Shown piece after piece: positions 23,980-34,000 of a stretch of DNA of 64,000 bases (the stretch's first letter is position 1; each line of letters opens with the position of its first letter). The position numbers were made by a program, and so were the translations under genes. The DNA comes from a virus. The DNA is taken from positions 1 through 64,000 of IMG/VR virus record IMGVR_UViG_3300009158_000048, one strand, 5' to 3'. The notes beneath the pieces were generated by a model. The model made no database searches, was not told where the DNA came from, and saw only the letters and a list, made by a program, of their open reading frames with translations.

Positions 23980-23986
23980 GTATATT
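23980..23986 (+). promoter_or_regulatory. Promoter-like GTATATT box before the 558-aa fibre gene
   Basis: ATAATTTGTATATT in a 33-base gap, 17 bases upstream of the start at 24004. The TTTGTATATT core is the same as at 9772-9781. Confidence 0.45.
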
Positions 23987-24003
23987 ATATTAATAGTAAA
24001 AAT

Positions 24004-25680
24004 ATGAAACCGTTAAATTTAGATAACTCCCCATGTAGTCCAACATCCAGTAACTGTGTTATTTGGCAAGGACCAGACTTGGCTTGTATTAAATTGTGTA
24101 AAGGTGATACAGTATCTGATGTTATAGCAGCATTAGCTACTGAATTATGTACTATCTTAGATCAGCTTAATGTAAACAACTATGATTTAAGTTGCTTTGC
24201 ATCAACAGCATGTCCTCCAGCAGATTTCCAAGCATTGATTCAATTTTTAATTGATCAAATTTGTGAAGCTCAAGGAATTACAGTTGACACAACAAGAACA
24301 ACTTCAGCATGTCCTGATTGTGTAGTAACTGTTGCTGCTTGTTTTATTGTAGGTAATACAACTACTATGCAGTTAGTAGATTATGTAAATCTAATTGCAG
24401 AAAGAGTTTGTTCTATCATTGATCAAATAAGTTTAATAAATAATCAGATTTCAATTTTAGATAGTAGAGTAACTGTATTAGAGAATACACCTCCGCCAAC
24501 ATTTACTCTTCCAAGTATTTCTACAGGATGTTTAGCGCCTTATATGGCTAGTTTAGCTTCTGCACCAATTGATCAAGTACTAAGTACTTTATTAAACAAT
24601 TCTACAATTGGATACTGTGCCTTAATTCAAGCAACGGGATTACCTGCTGCTATCCTATCAGCCGTAGCAAGTCAATGTATTGCTTCAACTGACACATCAT
24701 TAGCTTATTCACCAGATACTATGGGCACTGCTTATTTTGGTTCTTGGGTTAATTCTCCGGTAACTGCAGCAAATGCTATTACTAATCTTTGGATTTCTAT
24801 ATGTGATATTAGAAAATATTTATTAGAGCAAAGTTTTTCTGTAGTTGATACTAACACAGTTAACTTAACATATACTGCAGGTGTATTAACTGCAGAAGTA
24901 CAAGATACAGGATGGGTAAGACTAAATGGTTTTTCATATATTCCTGATACTAACATACAAGGTGTTCCAATGGTAAGAAGAATTGGAAATGTATTACATT
25001 TTAGAGGTACAATTATTGTTCCTTTACCTAATGGAGCAGCTCCTTTAACTTGGAATTATTCAGCAGGAGTTGATAGTTATTTTACAGCTCTTGGTGTTGC
25101 ACCATTTCAAGGAGTTGGTGGAGTTTTAGTAAATACTTTTGGTTCAATTACATTTAATAATAATGGGGCAGGTTCATGTGATTCTGTAATTCCATTAAGC
25201 GTTATTCCAGTAGGATGGGCAATTGATGGTTCATATACAAATCCAGCAGGATGGAAAGTTGCATTAAGAAGTGTTCCAATAGATCCCGATAATAGTACAG
25301 TTTTAACAACTGTGGTTACTCAAAATATTGAAGCTAATGGAAATTTATCACTTCAACTATTAAGAGATCTTGAAGCTACAAGTGTTCCAGGAAGAGGTAG
25401 TACCGCCTCATATGATACAGCACATTTAAATGTTGTTATATCACATGTTGGAGGGGGTGCGCAACCACCAAAATATAGTAATCCTGGAACTAGTCTATAT
25501 GATTTTGCTGGTACAGGTACTCAACCAACATCAATATTTTATGAAACAGCTGCATATCAATTAAGTTGTAATGCTAACAATCCTGATCAACTTGGTGGAT
25601 TTTTTCAAAGTCTAGATGGTTTAACAGCTTTCATTTCACCTTGTTCTAATTTACTTCCTACTCCTGTACCTTGTGCATAA
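24004..25680 (+). CDS. Tail or head fibre protein (558 aa)
   Basis: The N-terminus (S-N-C-V-I-W-Q-G-P-D-L-A-C-I, then L-C-K-G-D-T-V) is an attachment module that I recall from fibres of Bacteroidota phages. Helical Cys repeats follow (C-T-I-L-D-Q-L, then C-S-I-I-D-Q-I with a heptad-like I-N-N-Q-I-S-I-L-D-S-R-V-T-V-L-E), which should form a trimeric coiled coil around 140-165. The C-terminal 260 residues are beta-rich with Gly/Asn/Thr and G-N-V-L-H-F-R-G, typical of a distal knob. It probably binds the host surface. Confidence 0.8.
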   Translation: MKPLNLDNSPCSPTSSNCVIWQGPDLACIKLCKGDTVSDVIAALATELCTILDQLNVNNYDLSCFASTACPPADFQALIQFLIDQICEAQGITVDTTRTTSACPDCVVTVAACFIVGNTTTMQLVDYVNLIAERVCSIIDQISLINNQISILDSRVTVLENTPPPTFTLPSISTGCLAPYMASLASAPIDQVLSTLLNNSTIGYCALIQATGLPAAILSAVASQCIASTDTSLAYSPDTMGTAYFGSWVNSPVTAANAITNLWISICDIRKYLLEQSFSVVDTNTVNLTYTAGVLTAEVQDTGWVRLNGFSYIPDTNIQGVPMVRRIGNVLHFRGTIIVPLPNGAAPLTWNYSAGVDSYFTALGVAPFQGVGGVLVNTFGSITFNNNGAGSCDSVIPLSVIPVGWAIDGSYTNPAGWKVALRSVPIDPDNSTVLTTVVTQNIEANGNLSLQLLRDLEATSVPGRGSTASYDTAHLNVVISHVGGGAQPPKYSNPGTSLYDFAGTGTQPTSIFYETAAYQLSCNANNPDQLGGFFQSLDGLTAFISPCSNLLPTPVPCA

Positions 25681-25691
25681 TACTATAAAAA

Positions 25692-26246
25692 ATGGCAACA
25701 CTAAATACATGTAAAAAATGCGGATGTCAAGATGCTTTCTTGACAACGCCACCTCCATGTCCTACTCCAGCAGGATGTCCTGATCCAGAACCATGTTCTG
25801 AAGTATTTAATGCAGAGTGTATAGTTTATACTGGTGCAGATATTGAATGTGGTGATGATACAGTTGTTACTACTGATACAAATGTAGCAGATGCATTAAA
25901 TGATGTTGTAACTTATTTTTGTGATAATCAAACAAGACACTTAAGATTTGTAAAAGAATTTACTTCCAATCTTGATGCTGCACTTTTAACTATAACAAGA
26001 GCAGAACTTACTGCATGTGGAATTAATCCTTCATTATGTAGTGAAGATGGTTCTGAATTTTCAGATTTTATTATAAATATATGGTTTATAATACCCAGTT
26101 CAACTGCATGGAGACTTCTTCAACCATATAGTTTAGGTGGTTCTTGGGCAGCAGCAGTAGATGATGCTACAGGAGATATAACACTTTTATTAAATCAAGC
26201 ACCCGTTGATCCTCCTGCAAGAGTGAGGGTTGTAATCATATTTTAA
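25692..26246 (+). CDS. Small fibre-associated protein with Cys/Pro head
   Basis: A 184-aa protein. The N-terminus (C-K-K-C-G-C-Q-D, then Cys/Pro-rich T-P-P-P-C-P-T-P-A-G-C-P) is followed by C-I-V-Y-T-G-A-D-I-E-C-G and T-N-V-A-D-A-L, which parallels the C-V-I-W-Q-G-P-D-L-A-C head of the preceding fibre, so it is probably another trimer using the same attachment module. The C-terminal half is beta-rich and ends R-V-R-V-V-I-I-F. Last gene before a terminator. Confidence 0.72.
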   Translation: MATLNTCKKCGCQDAFLTTPPPCPTPAGCPDPEPCSEVFNAECIVYTGADIECGDDTVVTTDTNVADALNDVVTYFCDNQTRHLRFVKEFTSNLDAALLTITRAELTACGINPSLCSEDGSEFSDFIINIWFIIPSSTAWRLLQPYSLGGSWAAAVDDATGDITLLLNQAPVDPPARVRVVIIF

Positions 26247-26287
26247 GAAGTTACAGTTTGTTGGTTTCTGTGACAACAACGGCAAAG

Positions 26288-26314
26288 CCCTCGCACTTGC
26301 GGGGGTTTTGTTTT
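26288..26314 (+). terminator. Intrinsic terminator after the fibre operon
   Basis: CCCTCGC (26288-26294), loop ACTT, GCGGGGG (26299-26305) with one T-G pair, then TTTTGTTTT. This is the most GC-rich spot of the region and it closes the fibre operon ahead of the box at 26347. Confidence 0.9.
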
Positions 26315-26346
26315 ATACCTATATTTGTTAAAGTCATTTATTTTTA

Positions 26347-26353
26347 GTATATT
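26347..26353 (+). promoter_or_regulatory. Promoter-like GTATATT box close to a start codon
   Basis: TTAGTATATTAATATG places the box only three bases before the ATG at 26357. If it is a -7 element, the transcript would begin at or near the ATG and be leaderless, or the true start lies further in (the next Met is residue 22). Confidence 0.45.
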
Positions 26354-26356
26354 AAT

Positions 26357-26938
26357 ATGAAGGAATTTAACAATCCGAATGTAAAGGCACCTAGGTTTAG
26401 ACCAGATGTTTATAATGTAATGAACAAAAAGTTCTTTGAAAGTTTTAGAGAAAAATATCCAAAATACAAACACTTGGATGATGCTCAGTTAAAGAAGATT
26501 GGAAAAACCTTTAACCAGATTATGTATCAAGCTGTTATAGATAATAGAGATGGAATACAACTTCCTGAACAAATTGGATGGATTTTTATTGGAACATGTC
26601 AACAAAGTAAAAAACAAAATATTGATTTTGCAAAGTCAAAACAATATGGAATTAAAGTGAGCAATAATAATTGGGCAACTGATGGTAAACTTGCAAAGAT
26701 ATTCTTTTCAAATTTTGCTCCTAAGCATAAAATAAGAAATAGAGAATACTGGATATTTATAGCATGTAGAGAATTTAAAAGAACTGTAGCTAAAACTTAT
26801 CCAGAGAATTGGAATATGTATCTTACAATAGATGCAACAAGACAAGCAAAACTTGCATATGCAAAGCATGTGTATAAGGACATAAAAAATAAAGAAACTA
26901 TTAAAGCTTTAGAGAACTATAATGAATTTGATTTATGA
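26357..26938 (+). CDS. Conserved crAss-like protein of the tail region, function unknown
   Basis: A 193-aa basic protein. L-P-E-Q-I-G-W-I-F-I-G-T-C, Y-G-I-K-V-S-N-N-N and R-E-F-K-R-T-V-A followed by P-E-N-W are phrases I recall from a conserved family at this place in crAss-like genomes. Net basic charge would suit nucleic-acid contact, but no domain is recognised. It overlaps the next gene by 4 bases (ATGA). See the promoter entry for doubt about the exact start. Confidence 0.75.
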   Translation: MKEFNNPNVKAPRFRPDVYNVMNKKFFESFREKYPKYKHLDDAQLKKIGKTFNQIMYQAVIDNRDGIQLPEQIGWIFIGTCQQSKKQNIDFAKSKQYGIKVSNNNWATDGKLAKIFFSNFAPKHKIRNREYWIFIACREFKRTVAKTYPENWNMYLTIDATRQAKLAYAKHVYKDIKNKETIKALENYNEFDL

Positions 26939-27597
26939 CAACAATTGGACAAGCAATTTCAAGAGTAAGAAATACATTAAAGGCCGTTAAGGAAGATCCT
27001 TTCTTAACTGACCGGACAATATATTTTGCATTACTCAAGTATGCTCAAACTCTTATAAAAAGAGAAGACAATCAGTTTAGACTGATGAAGATGAGTCAGA
27101 TATTTAAAGTTCTACCTTATGTAGAACTAATTGATGTAGATAAAGTAGAAGCTCAATGTATTGGTGTATACTCTGAATGTTACTTCAAAAGATCTAAAGA
27201 TAAGTTGCCAAGTATATTAGATGGAATGTTTGGTCCTATTATACGTACTACATCTTCAATAGATGGTTCAATAGAAATGTTTAGAACAGATCCCGGAACA
27301 TGGATATCAATTACTAAATCAACTACATATAAATATAACAAAAGACCTTACTTCTGGTATCTTAATGGTTATATCTATTGTCCAAATATTGATTGGGATG
27401 CCATAAGAATAGAAGCTATTTTTGATGGCCAACTAGATACTTGTGATACTGATCCATGTCTTATTAGACAAGATGATGCCTTTGTAATTCCAGAGTATTT
27501 ATTTTCTGAAATGGAACAGTTTGTAGTAAAAGAATTAACCATGACTATGTCAGTTCCAAGTGATGGACCTGATGATAGTCAAAATGCTCTTAGATAA
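26935..27597 (+). CDS. Ring/tail-tube-type structural protein 1
   Basis: A 220-aa protein. A helical N-terminus (I-G-Q-A-I-S-R-V-R-N-T-L-K) is followed by beta-rich sequence (R-P-Y-F-W-Y-L-N-G-Y-I-Y-C-P) and an acidic helix near the end (Y-L-F-S-E-M-E-Q-F-V-V-K-E-L). Such proteins stack below the portal in crAss-like and P22/T7-like tails. It forms a unit with the next two genes, ending in TAATG with a one-base overlap. Ring or adaptor identity is inferred from position and recalled conservation. Confidence 0.78.
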   Translation: MTTIGQAISRVRNTLKAVKEDPFLTDRTIYFALLKYAQTLIKREDNQFRLMKMSQIFKVLPYVELIDVDKVEAQCIGVYSECYFKRSKDKLPSILDGMFGPIIRTTSSIDGSIEMFRTDPGTWISITKSTTYKYNKRPYFWYLNGYIYCPNIDWDAIRIEAIFDGQLDTCDTDPCLIRQDDAFVIPEYLFSEMEQFVVKELTMTMSVPSDGPDDSQNALR

Positions 27598-28637
27598 TGG
27601 ATTTTAATTACACACTTAAGTATAGAACATTTGATCAGTTGTTTGAAGATGTTACTATTGACCTAAATACATTTGCTCTTGAAAACATGATAGAGCCTCA
27701 GCAACTTATTAAGTTAGCAAGAAAGCTGAATTATGAATTAGGTCTTAGAATAAATCAACAAAAAGAAATTGTTCTTGATGTATGTCATGGGAAAGTTAAA
27801 CTTCCTGATGATTTTTATGTGTGGAATTATGCAATGATATGTGATCAATATACAGATACTGTAGTTGGTTATGATGGATTTGCTGGAGGAACTAATATGC
27901 AAGAAGTAAGATATCAAGAAGTTCCAGCAAATGTAGATCAGTGTGCATTACCTACTGTTAACTGTAGAACATGTAATTCTAATCCATGTAATCATACTGC
28001 CGCATGTGATCTTAATCATCCTATAGTAGATCCAATACCAACTGCTTATGACCCCTTAAATCCTACAGGTAATACATGTATTGCTCCAAGAGTATTTATG
28101 AATTGTAAAGGAGAAAAATGGGAACTTATTCAGGTAATCAATCCTTCAGTTACAAGAACATACAGATCTTTGCGTCCATTACGTATGATAAGAAGTCAGG
28201 AAATTAATTGTGATTGTCCAAATTTGTATTTTAATACAAATGATCAAGGATGGTTAAAAGGAGGTTTCTTGTTTACTACATTTGACACAGGTAAAGTATA
28301 TATTAATTACATGGGAGAAATGGAAGATGATCAAGGACAGTTGATGGTTCCTGATCATGCTTTAATAAATGAGTATTATGAATATGCTCTTAAAAAAAGA
28401 ATCATAGAGAACCTTGCACTTAACGGAGAAGATGTAGCACAAAGATTACAGATACTACTTCCTGACTATAAAGCTGCAAGAAATCAAGCGCTTAGTTTAG
28501 TTAATACTCCAAACTTCAGAGAGATGGAAGAACTTTGGTGGACAAATAGACGCGCACAGTATTCAAAATATTATGATATGTTTAAATCATATCAGAGAGG
28601 TAATTATACAAGAACTAGCAATAATAGAATTATCTAA
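27597..28637 (+). CDS. Ring/tail-tube-type structural protein 2
   Basis: A 346-aa protein. N-terminal helices (L-I-K-L-A-R-K-L-N-Y-E-L-G) precede V-K-L-P-D-D-F-Y-V-W-N-Y-A, a Cys-rich loop (N-C-R-T-C-N-S-N-P-C-N-H at about 122-135), a beta region with G-K-V-Y-I-N-Y-M-G-E-M, and C-terminal helices (L-W-W-T-N-R-R-A-Q-Y-S-K-Y-Y). The P-D-D-F-Y and Y-I-N-Y-x-G-x-M phrases are typical of a conserved crAss-like virion protein. Probably part of the collar or tail tube, joined by one-base TAATG overlaps on both sides. Confidence 0.78.
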   Translation: MDFNYTLKYRTFDQLFEDVTIDLNTFALENMIEPQQLIKLARKLNYELGLRINQQKEIVLDVCHGKVKLPDDFYVWNYAMICDQYTDTVVGYDGFAGGTNMQEVRYQEVPANVDQCALPTVNCRTCNSNPCNHTAACDLNHPIVDPIPTAYDPLNPTGNTCIAPRVFMNCKGEKWELIQVINPSVTRTYRSLRPLRMIRSQEINCDCPNLYFNTNDQGWLKGGFLFTTFDTGKVYINYMGEMEDDQGQLMVPDHALINEYYEYALKKRIIENLALNGEDVAQRLQILLPDYKAARNQALSLVNTPNFREMEELWWTNRRAQYSKYYDMFKSYQRGNYTRTSNNRII

Positions 28638-31600
28638 TGGCTAAGAATAATATTCAAAATACTACAGAAAACCAAACAAAGTCATTTGTTAAAGGTCTGA
28701 ACAAAGATTCAGATCCTTCATTTGTACAAGATGGAATGTGGACTCATGCCATTAACGCAATGAACAATACATCAGAAGGTGATGTAGCTACATTGTCAAA
28801 TGAAAACTCAAATTTTCTTTGTGCTCTGACTGGAACAACTATGCCCATTACTGTTACAAATAAATATATAATAGGGGCTATTCAAGTTTTTTCAGACAAG
28901 TGGTTAATTTTTACTGCAGGACATAATGGATTAGGACAACCTGTTATGTCTGAGATAGGTTTATTTGAAGATGACTTATGTAAATACCGTCCTATAGTAC
29001 AAGATGCATGTTTAGGATTTGATAAAAGATATTTGATATCTGGATCTTCTAGGGAAAAAGAAGATTGTACATGGCAAGTTTACTGGGCGGATGGTCTGAA
29101 TCCAGATAGATATTTAAATATTGGTGATCCAAAAACTTGGCCAACCCCAGACTTTACTTGGTTGGGAGGTGGTCCAACTACTATTAACTTTTATGGTAAT
29201 ACTGTAGGTCAAACTTTACTTTGGCCAGGAGTAGCTTGGAATCAAGATCCAACTACAGTAAATAACTGTACTACTTATACTGAATTAAATTCATTAGACT
29301 GTCAGCACATTAGACTAGCAAGATTAATGTCTACTCCTTGTCTTAATTTAAAGTTAGGACAACAAGGTGGTACAATGGCTAACGGTACATATTTTGCAGT
29401 TATTGCTTATTGTATTAAAGGTCAAAAAGTAACTGATTGGTTTTCACCAAGTAATAACCAATTTGTATTTACCCCTAATGATCTTGAGAGTTCATTACTT
29501 CTTGAAGTATCTGCTGACTTTGAAAACTTTGATGAGTTTGTTTTAGGATTAGTTCAAAATATAAATCAAGGAACTGTTGCAAAACAAATTGGTTTCTATT
29601 CTACAAAAACTTCTGTAATTGCAATTGATCAAGTAGATCCAAGTGTAGTAACTATTCCAATTGAACAACTACCTTTACAAACACCAGTGTTTGAAAAGTC
29701 TGATCAAATGACTGATGTAAATAATTACTTACTACGTGTAGGCCCTACATCTAAGTTTGATTTTAATTATCAACCACTTGCTAATCTTATTGAAGCTAAG
29801 TGGGCTTCAGTTGAATATCCTGCTGATTATTATATACAGGGAGGTAACAATACTAATTACTTGCGTGATGAAGTATACACATTCTTTATCCGTTGGATCT
29901 ATAATACTGGAGATAAGTCTGCTTCTTACCATATTCCTGGTAGAGCACCACAACCTTTTACTATTCCAACTACAGGAGCTTCAGTAGCAGAGACATCAAC
30001 AGCTGTGTTACCAAATAATTTAGCTACTGATGATAAAGTGTTTGAAGTTTACAATACTGCTTATTCTACTGGTGGTGCATATGTTGGTACAACTCTTCCT
30101 GATGGTGGTGTTGTATTGGATACAGGTAACATGGGATATTGGGAATCAACAGAAGTATATCCTGACAATAGACCAGACATCTGGAATTCAAGCACATATT
30201 GTTGGACAACTCCAGCAGGACAAAATCCACAGCATGATTTATGTGGTCAACCAATTAGACATCATAAGTTTCCAGAAAACTTTTTAAATAATAGTGCTAG
30301 TACAACAACAGTGCACTTTAGAAATAATCCTAACCCAAGTACAGTTGGTAATGATTATTTTATTAGACTAATGGGTGTATACTTTGAAAATATTATTCTT
30401 CCAAAAGATCAAGAAGGAAAAGATATCCCAGGTATTGTAGGTTATGAAATTCTACGTGGCTCCCGTGAAGGAAACAAGACTATCATTGCAAAAGGAATGG
30501 TTAATAATTTTAGAACCTATACAATAAAAGGTTCAGTAGCAAAAGGCCGCACCGGACTCTATGGTAATTATCCATTTAACACAATTAACCCTATAAGCCC
30601 TAACGCAGGAGATATGGTTGGTGTAGATGATCCATACATGCATGATATTAATCAGAGTATTCCACAGGATTTAATTTCTTTTCATTCACCGGATACAATG
30701 TTTAGAACTCCTTTCTTATCTACTACTGAGTTAAAACTCTATGGTAATTTGTCAGGATATACTTCACAGCAATTTATTGAACCTGATAAACATCCTAAGT
30801 TCAAATTACTTGCTGATGCTGCAATAATACCAATGTTTATAATTGGTCTTGCTGAAGCTATAGTATCTATGATAGGTAAAAGAACATTTACTATGCCTGA
30901 ATATGCTCCAGCTTCTGGAGCAAGTGATGCAGCTGGTCTGGCATTGGCAGCATATTTAGGTGGTGCTGCAGTAGCTGCAGGTGCCGCTACAACCTATGAA
31001 GGTTTTTTAGCTACTTATTATAGTACAGGAGTGGGACCTATTACAGATGTAGGTTTAATGATTGCTGGTGGTTATCCATTAACGTCAGTTGGTATAGCTG
31101 AAGAAGCTTTAATAACTTCAATGAATCTTACAACTATTCCTGGCGTAAATGCTCCAGCTGTAAGAACAGGTAATATTGTATTGCCTGACTTTGCTTATTT
31201 ACCATTACCATTAAGATTACTTGGTGCTGCAAATCAAATATTATTTTATTTCTCAGAAGGAGCTGATGCAACTTTACAGTTAATATATGCATTACTTCCT
31301 TACCGTCAATTTGCATTACAGCAGATTGCTCATGGTTTTTACAGTGGGATGAATAGAAATACTGCAACAAATTTATATAGATTTAAGATTGAAGAAAGTT
31401 TTTACATGCGGGATAATATCCAAGAAGTTTCTAGATATCAAACTAACACAGGTGTATGGAACTCATACAGTATAAACAATCTTAAAAGACCTGACTCAGT
31501 TGTAGTACGTACTAAATCTGGACCTTATTATAATCCTGTATATCCTAACGGTGTAACAACAGGACCTAGCTTATTAAATAGTGATAAATCATTAGTTACT

Positions 31601-34000
31601 TTAGGTTCAATAGTTCAAGCTGGAGCATGGGGTGGAAGTTCATATTTTGCACCAGGAACACGTCCTGATTTTGATAATTTTGAAACTCCTTTTAGTTTAC
31701 CAATTGGTAGCCACTATGCAGGACTTAAAGGAAGAGTTAGAAATCAGTATGGACAACTTAACGGAATTAAACAAATTACAATTACTCCATGTGAGCAAAA
31801 GTTTAATCCAACTACTATACCTCCCTTAGGACCGTATTCATTACCCGGATGTGTAGGATCATTTAGTTATAAAAAAATTGATGTCTCACCAATATTATTT
31901 AACGGTGATACATACATTAATAGATACACTGAAAAGAATACAATGTGTTTCTATTATGATTGGTTATATGGTCAACCTGATGGTATGGAGTATAATTACT
32001 ATTTACATCAGATGATTCCTCAAACTAGATTTAATGTAAACAGCATTAAGTATGATGTTAGTGATTTAGCTGAAGCATTAAACTTTTCTTCACCAACAAT
32101 CCCAGGAACCGGAGCTCTCCCTACAAGATTTTACAACCTTGATTACTATAAGAGTTTTACAAGGAAGTATGACTATATAACAGATCAACCAATAGGATTC
32201 CCAGATACATATCCAGGAGTGTTTGGAGTTAAGCAATCTAAGTTCTATATAGCAAATTCATCTATCAGAGATTTCTTTGTAGAATCAGATGTATTAGTAG
32301 ACTTTAGAAAACAAGGAGATTATGATTGGGAAAAACACTATGATCCATATAGATATACAAATTATAACTTTATGTTTAATGCAGACCCAAATATTTTGGG
32401 AAGAGGTAATGTTTTTATTTATGATTACTCTCTAAGTGTATCTAAACTATATAATCAATATTTCTCTGCAGGCAATGTACAAAGTAAATACTATGACCCT
32501 AATGTGGCCAAACTTTGCTTTACATATTATCCTGATAGATTAATATATTCTTTACCACAACAGACAGAAGCTATTAAAGATAGTTGGTTTGTTTTCTTGG
32601 CTAACAACTATTCTCAGTTTAGATCAAAGATCTCTGGAGTTAAGTCAATAAACAAGTCAGGTCTATTTATTACATTCAAGAATGATAGCCCATTAATGTA
32701 CCAAGGTGTAGATACTTTACAGACAGATTTAGGAACTAAGATTACAATTGGTGATGGTGGGTTATTTTCTCAACCAGGACAATCTGTATCTAATGCTGAT
32801 AAACCATATGAATATGGATCATCTCAGAATAGATTAAGTGTTATTTCTACACCAGCTGGTTTGTTTTATGCATCTCAAAATCAAGGTAAGATATTTTCTT
32901 ATAGTGGTGGTTTAGATGAGATATCTCAAAATGGTATGAAGTGGTGGTTTATTTTATTTATGCCATACAAACTTACAGATGATTTTCCTGATTACCCCTG
33001 GCAAGATAACCCAGTAGCGGGAATAGGTATCCAAGGTGTGTATGATAATAATAATGCTATTCTTTATTACTCTAAAAAAGACTATGCAGTAAAAGAACAG
33101 TTTAAAGGTCAATTAATTTATGTTCCTTTAGATGCTAAAAGAAAAGGAGACTATTTTACTCTACCATCTCAACCAGGTTCACAGTTCTTATTAGGAGATC
33201 CTATTGTTTTTGATAATGCATCATGGACAATGAGTTATGATCCTAAGAGTAAGTATTGGATTAGTTTCCATGATTGGCATCCAGATCTTATGATACCTGC
33301 TAAGGATGTATTTTTGACTACAAAAGATACCGGAATCTGGAAACATAATTTAGTATGTGATAACTACTGTAACTTTTATGGAAAAGATTATCCATTTGAA
33401 ATAGAAGTACCTATCCCTACAGGACAAAGCGTAACAACTGTAAAATCAATTGAGTATATACTAGAATGTTATAGAAGATCCGCATTTAATTGTGTTGATC
33501 AATTTCATGTTCTTGATTTTAACTTTGATCATTTAGTAATATACAACTCAGAACAAGTTTCAGGATACCTTAACTTAAATTTATTCCCTAAGAATAATGT
33601 TACACTAAGTTTACAGTATCCAAAACTTAATGCAAACCTTGCATCTTTTGATATATTATTTTCTAAAGAAGAACAGAAATATAGAATTAATCAATTCTGG
33701 GATATTACTAAAGACCGTGCGGAGTTTCCTGTTGGTTCAAATTATCCACCAACAGGTCCTGTAGTTCCTGGAACAACAATTCTTCAAGGAAGCTATGATA
33801 GCAATTACACATGGTTAACGGGTCCTGATGGATACACACGAGTTCTTAATCCAGCTAACATGGATTATGATAAAGCTCAAATGCAAAGAAAAAAGTTTAG
33901 ACATTATCTTAATCTTGTAACTTTAAGAAAAGATGTTTCAGGTGATGTCAATATGATCTATAAATTAATAAATACTAAAAATCAAATGTCCCTTAGATAA
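28637..34000 (+). CDS. Large tail hub / muzzle-type protein (1787 aa)
   Basis: The N-terminus (F-V-K-G-L-N-K-D-S-D-P-S-F-V, then G-M-W-T-H-A-I-N-A-M-N-N) is a well-known opening of the conserved large crAss-like tail protein. Many aromatic- and Gly-rich beta repeats follow, consistent with a propeller-like tail nozzle as in P22 gp10 or T7 gp12 (fold inference). About residues 720-830 are hydrophobic and Ala/Gly-rich (I-I-P-M-F-I-I-G-L-A-E-A-I-V, later A-A-Y-L-G-G-A-A-V-A-A), unlike the rest, and could be a membrane-inserting plug. It overlaps both neighbours by one base. Confidence 0.82.
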   Translation: MAKNNIQNTTENQTKSFVKGLNKDSDPSFVQDGMWTHAINAMNNTSEGDVATLSNENSNFLCALTGTTMPITVTNKYIIGAIQVFSDKWLIFTAGHNGLGQPVMSEIGLFEDDLCKYRPIVQDACLGFDKRYLISGSSREKEDCTWQVYWADGLNPDRYLNIGDPKTWPTPDFTWLGGGPTTINFYGNTVGQTLLWPGVAWNQDPTTVNNCTTYTELNSLDCQHIRLARLMSTPCLNLKLGQQGGTMANGTYFAVIAYCIKGQKVTDWFSPSNNQFVFTPNDLESSLLLEVSADFENFDEFVLGLVQNINQGTVAKQIGFYSTKTSVIAIDQVDPSVVTIPIEQLPLQTPVFEKSDQMTDVNNYLLRVGPTSKFDFNYQPLANLIEAKWASVEYPADYYIQGGNNTNYLRDEVYTFFIRWIYNTGDKSASYHIPGRAPQPFTIPTTGASVAETSTAVLPNNLATDDKVFEVYNTAYSTGGAYVGTTLPDGGVVLDTGNMGYWESTEVYPDNRPDIWNSSTYCWTTPAGQNPQHDLCGQPIRHHKFPENFLNNSASTTTVHFRNNPNPSTVGNDYFIRLMGVYFENIILPKDQEGKDIPGIVGYEILRGSREGNKTIIAKGMVNNFRTYTIKGSVAKGRTGLYGNYPFNTINPISPNAGDMVGVDDPYMHDINQSIPQDLISFHSPDTMFRTPFLSTTELKLYGNLSGYTSQQFIEPDKHPKFKLLADAAIIPMFIIGLAEAIVSMIGKRTFTMPEYAPASGASDAAGLALAAYLGGAAVAAGAATTYEGFLATYYSTGVGPITDVGLMIAGGYPLTSVGIAEEALITSMNLTTIPGVNAPAVRTGNIVLPDFAYLPLPLRLLGAANQILFYFSEGADATLQLIYALLPYRQFALQQIAHGFYSGMNRNTATNLYRFKIEESFYMRDNIQEVSRYQTNTGVWNSYSINNLKRPDSVVVRTKSGPYYNPVYPNGVTTGPSLLNSDKSLVTLGSIVQAGAWGGSSYFAPGTRPDFDNFETPFSLPIGSHYAGLKGRVRNQYGQLNGIKQITITPCEQKFNPTTIPPLGPYSLPGCVGSFSYKKIDVSPILFNGDTYINRYTEKNTMCFYYDWLYGQPDGMEYNYYLHQMIPQTRFNVNSIKYDVSDLAEALNFSSPTIPGTGALPTRFYNLDYYKSFTRKYDYITDQPIGFPDTYPGVFGVKQSKFYIANSSIRDFFVESDVLVDFRKQGDYDWEKHYDPYRYTNYNFMFNADPNILGRGNVFIYDYSLSVSKLYNQYFSAGNVQSKYYDPNVAKLCFTYYPDRLIYSLPQQTEAIKDSWFVFLANNYSQFRSKISGVKSINKSGLFITFKNDSPLMYQGVDTLQTDLGTKITIGDGGLFSQPGQSVSNADKPYEYGSSQNRLSVISTPAGLFYASQNQGKIFSYSGGLDEISQNGMKWWFILFMPYKLTDDFPDYPWQDNPVAGIGIQGVYDNNNAILYYSKKDYAVKEQFKGQLIYVPLDAKRKGDYFTLPSQPGSQFLLGDPIVFDNASWTMSYDPKSKYWISFHDWHPDLMIPAKDVFLTTKDTGIWKHNLVCDNYCNFYGKDYPFEIEVPIPTGQSVTTVKSIEYILECYRRSAFNCVDQFHVLDFNFDHLVIYNSEQVSGYLNLNLFPKNNVTLSLQYPKLNANLASFDILFSKEEQKYRINQFWDITKDRAEFPVGSNYPPTGPVVPGTTILQGSYDSNYTWLTGPDGYTRVLNPANMDYDKAQMQRKKFRHYLNLVTLRKDVSGDVNMIYKLINTKNQMSLR

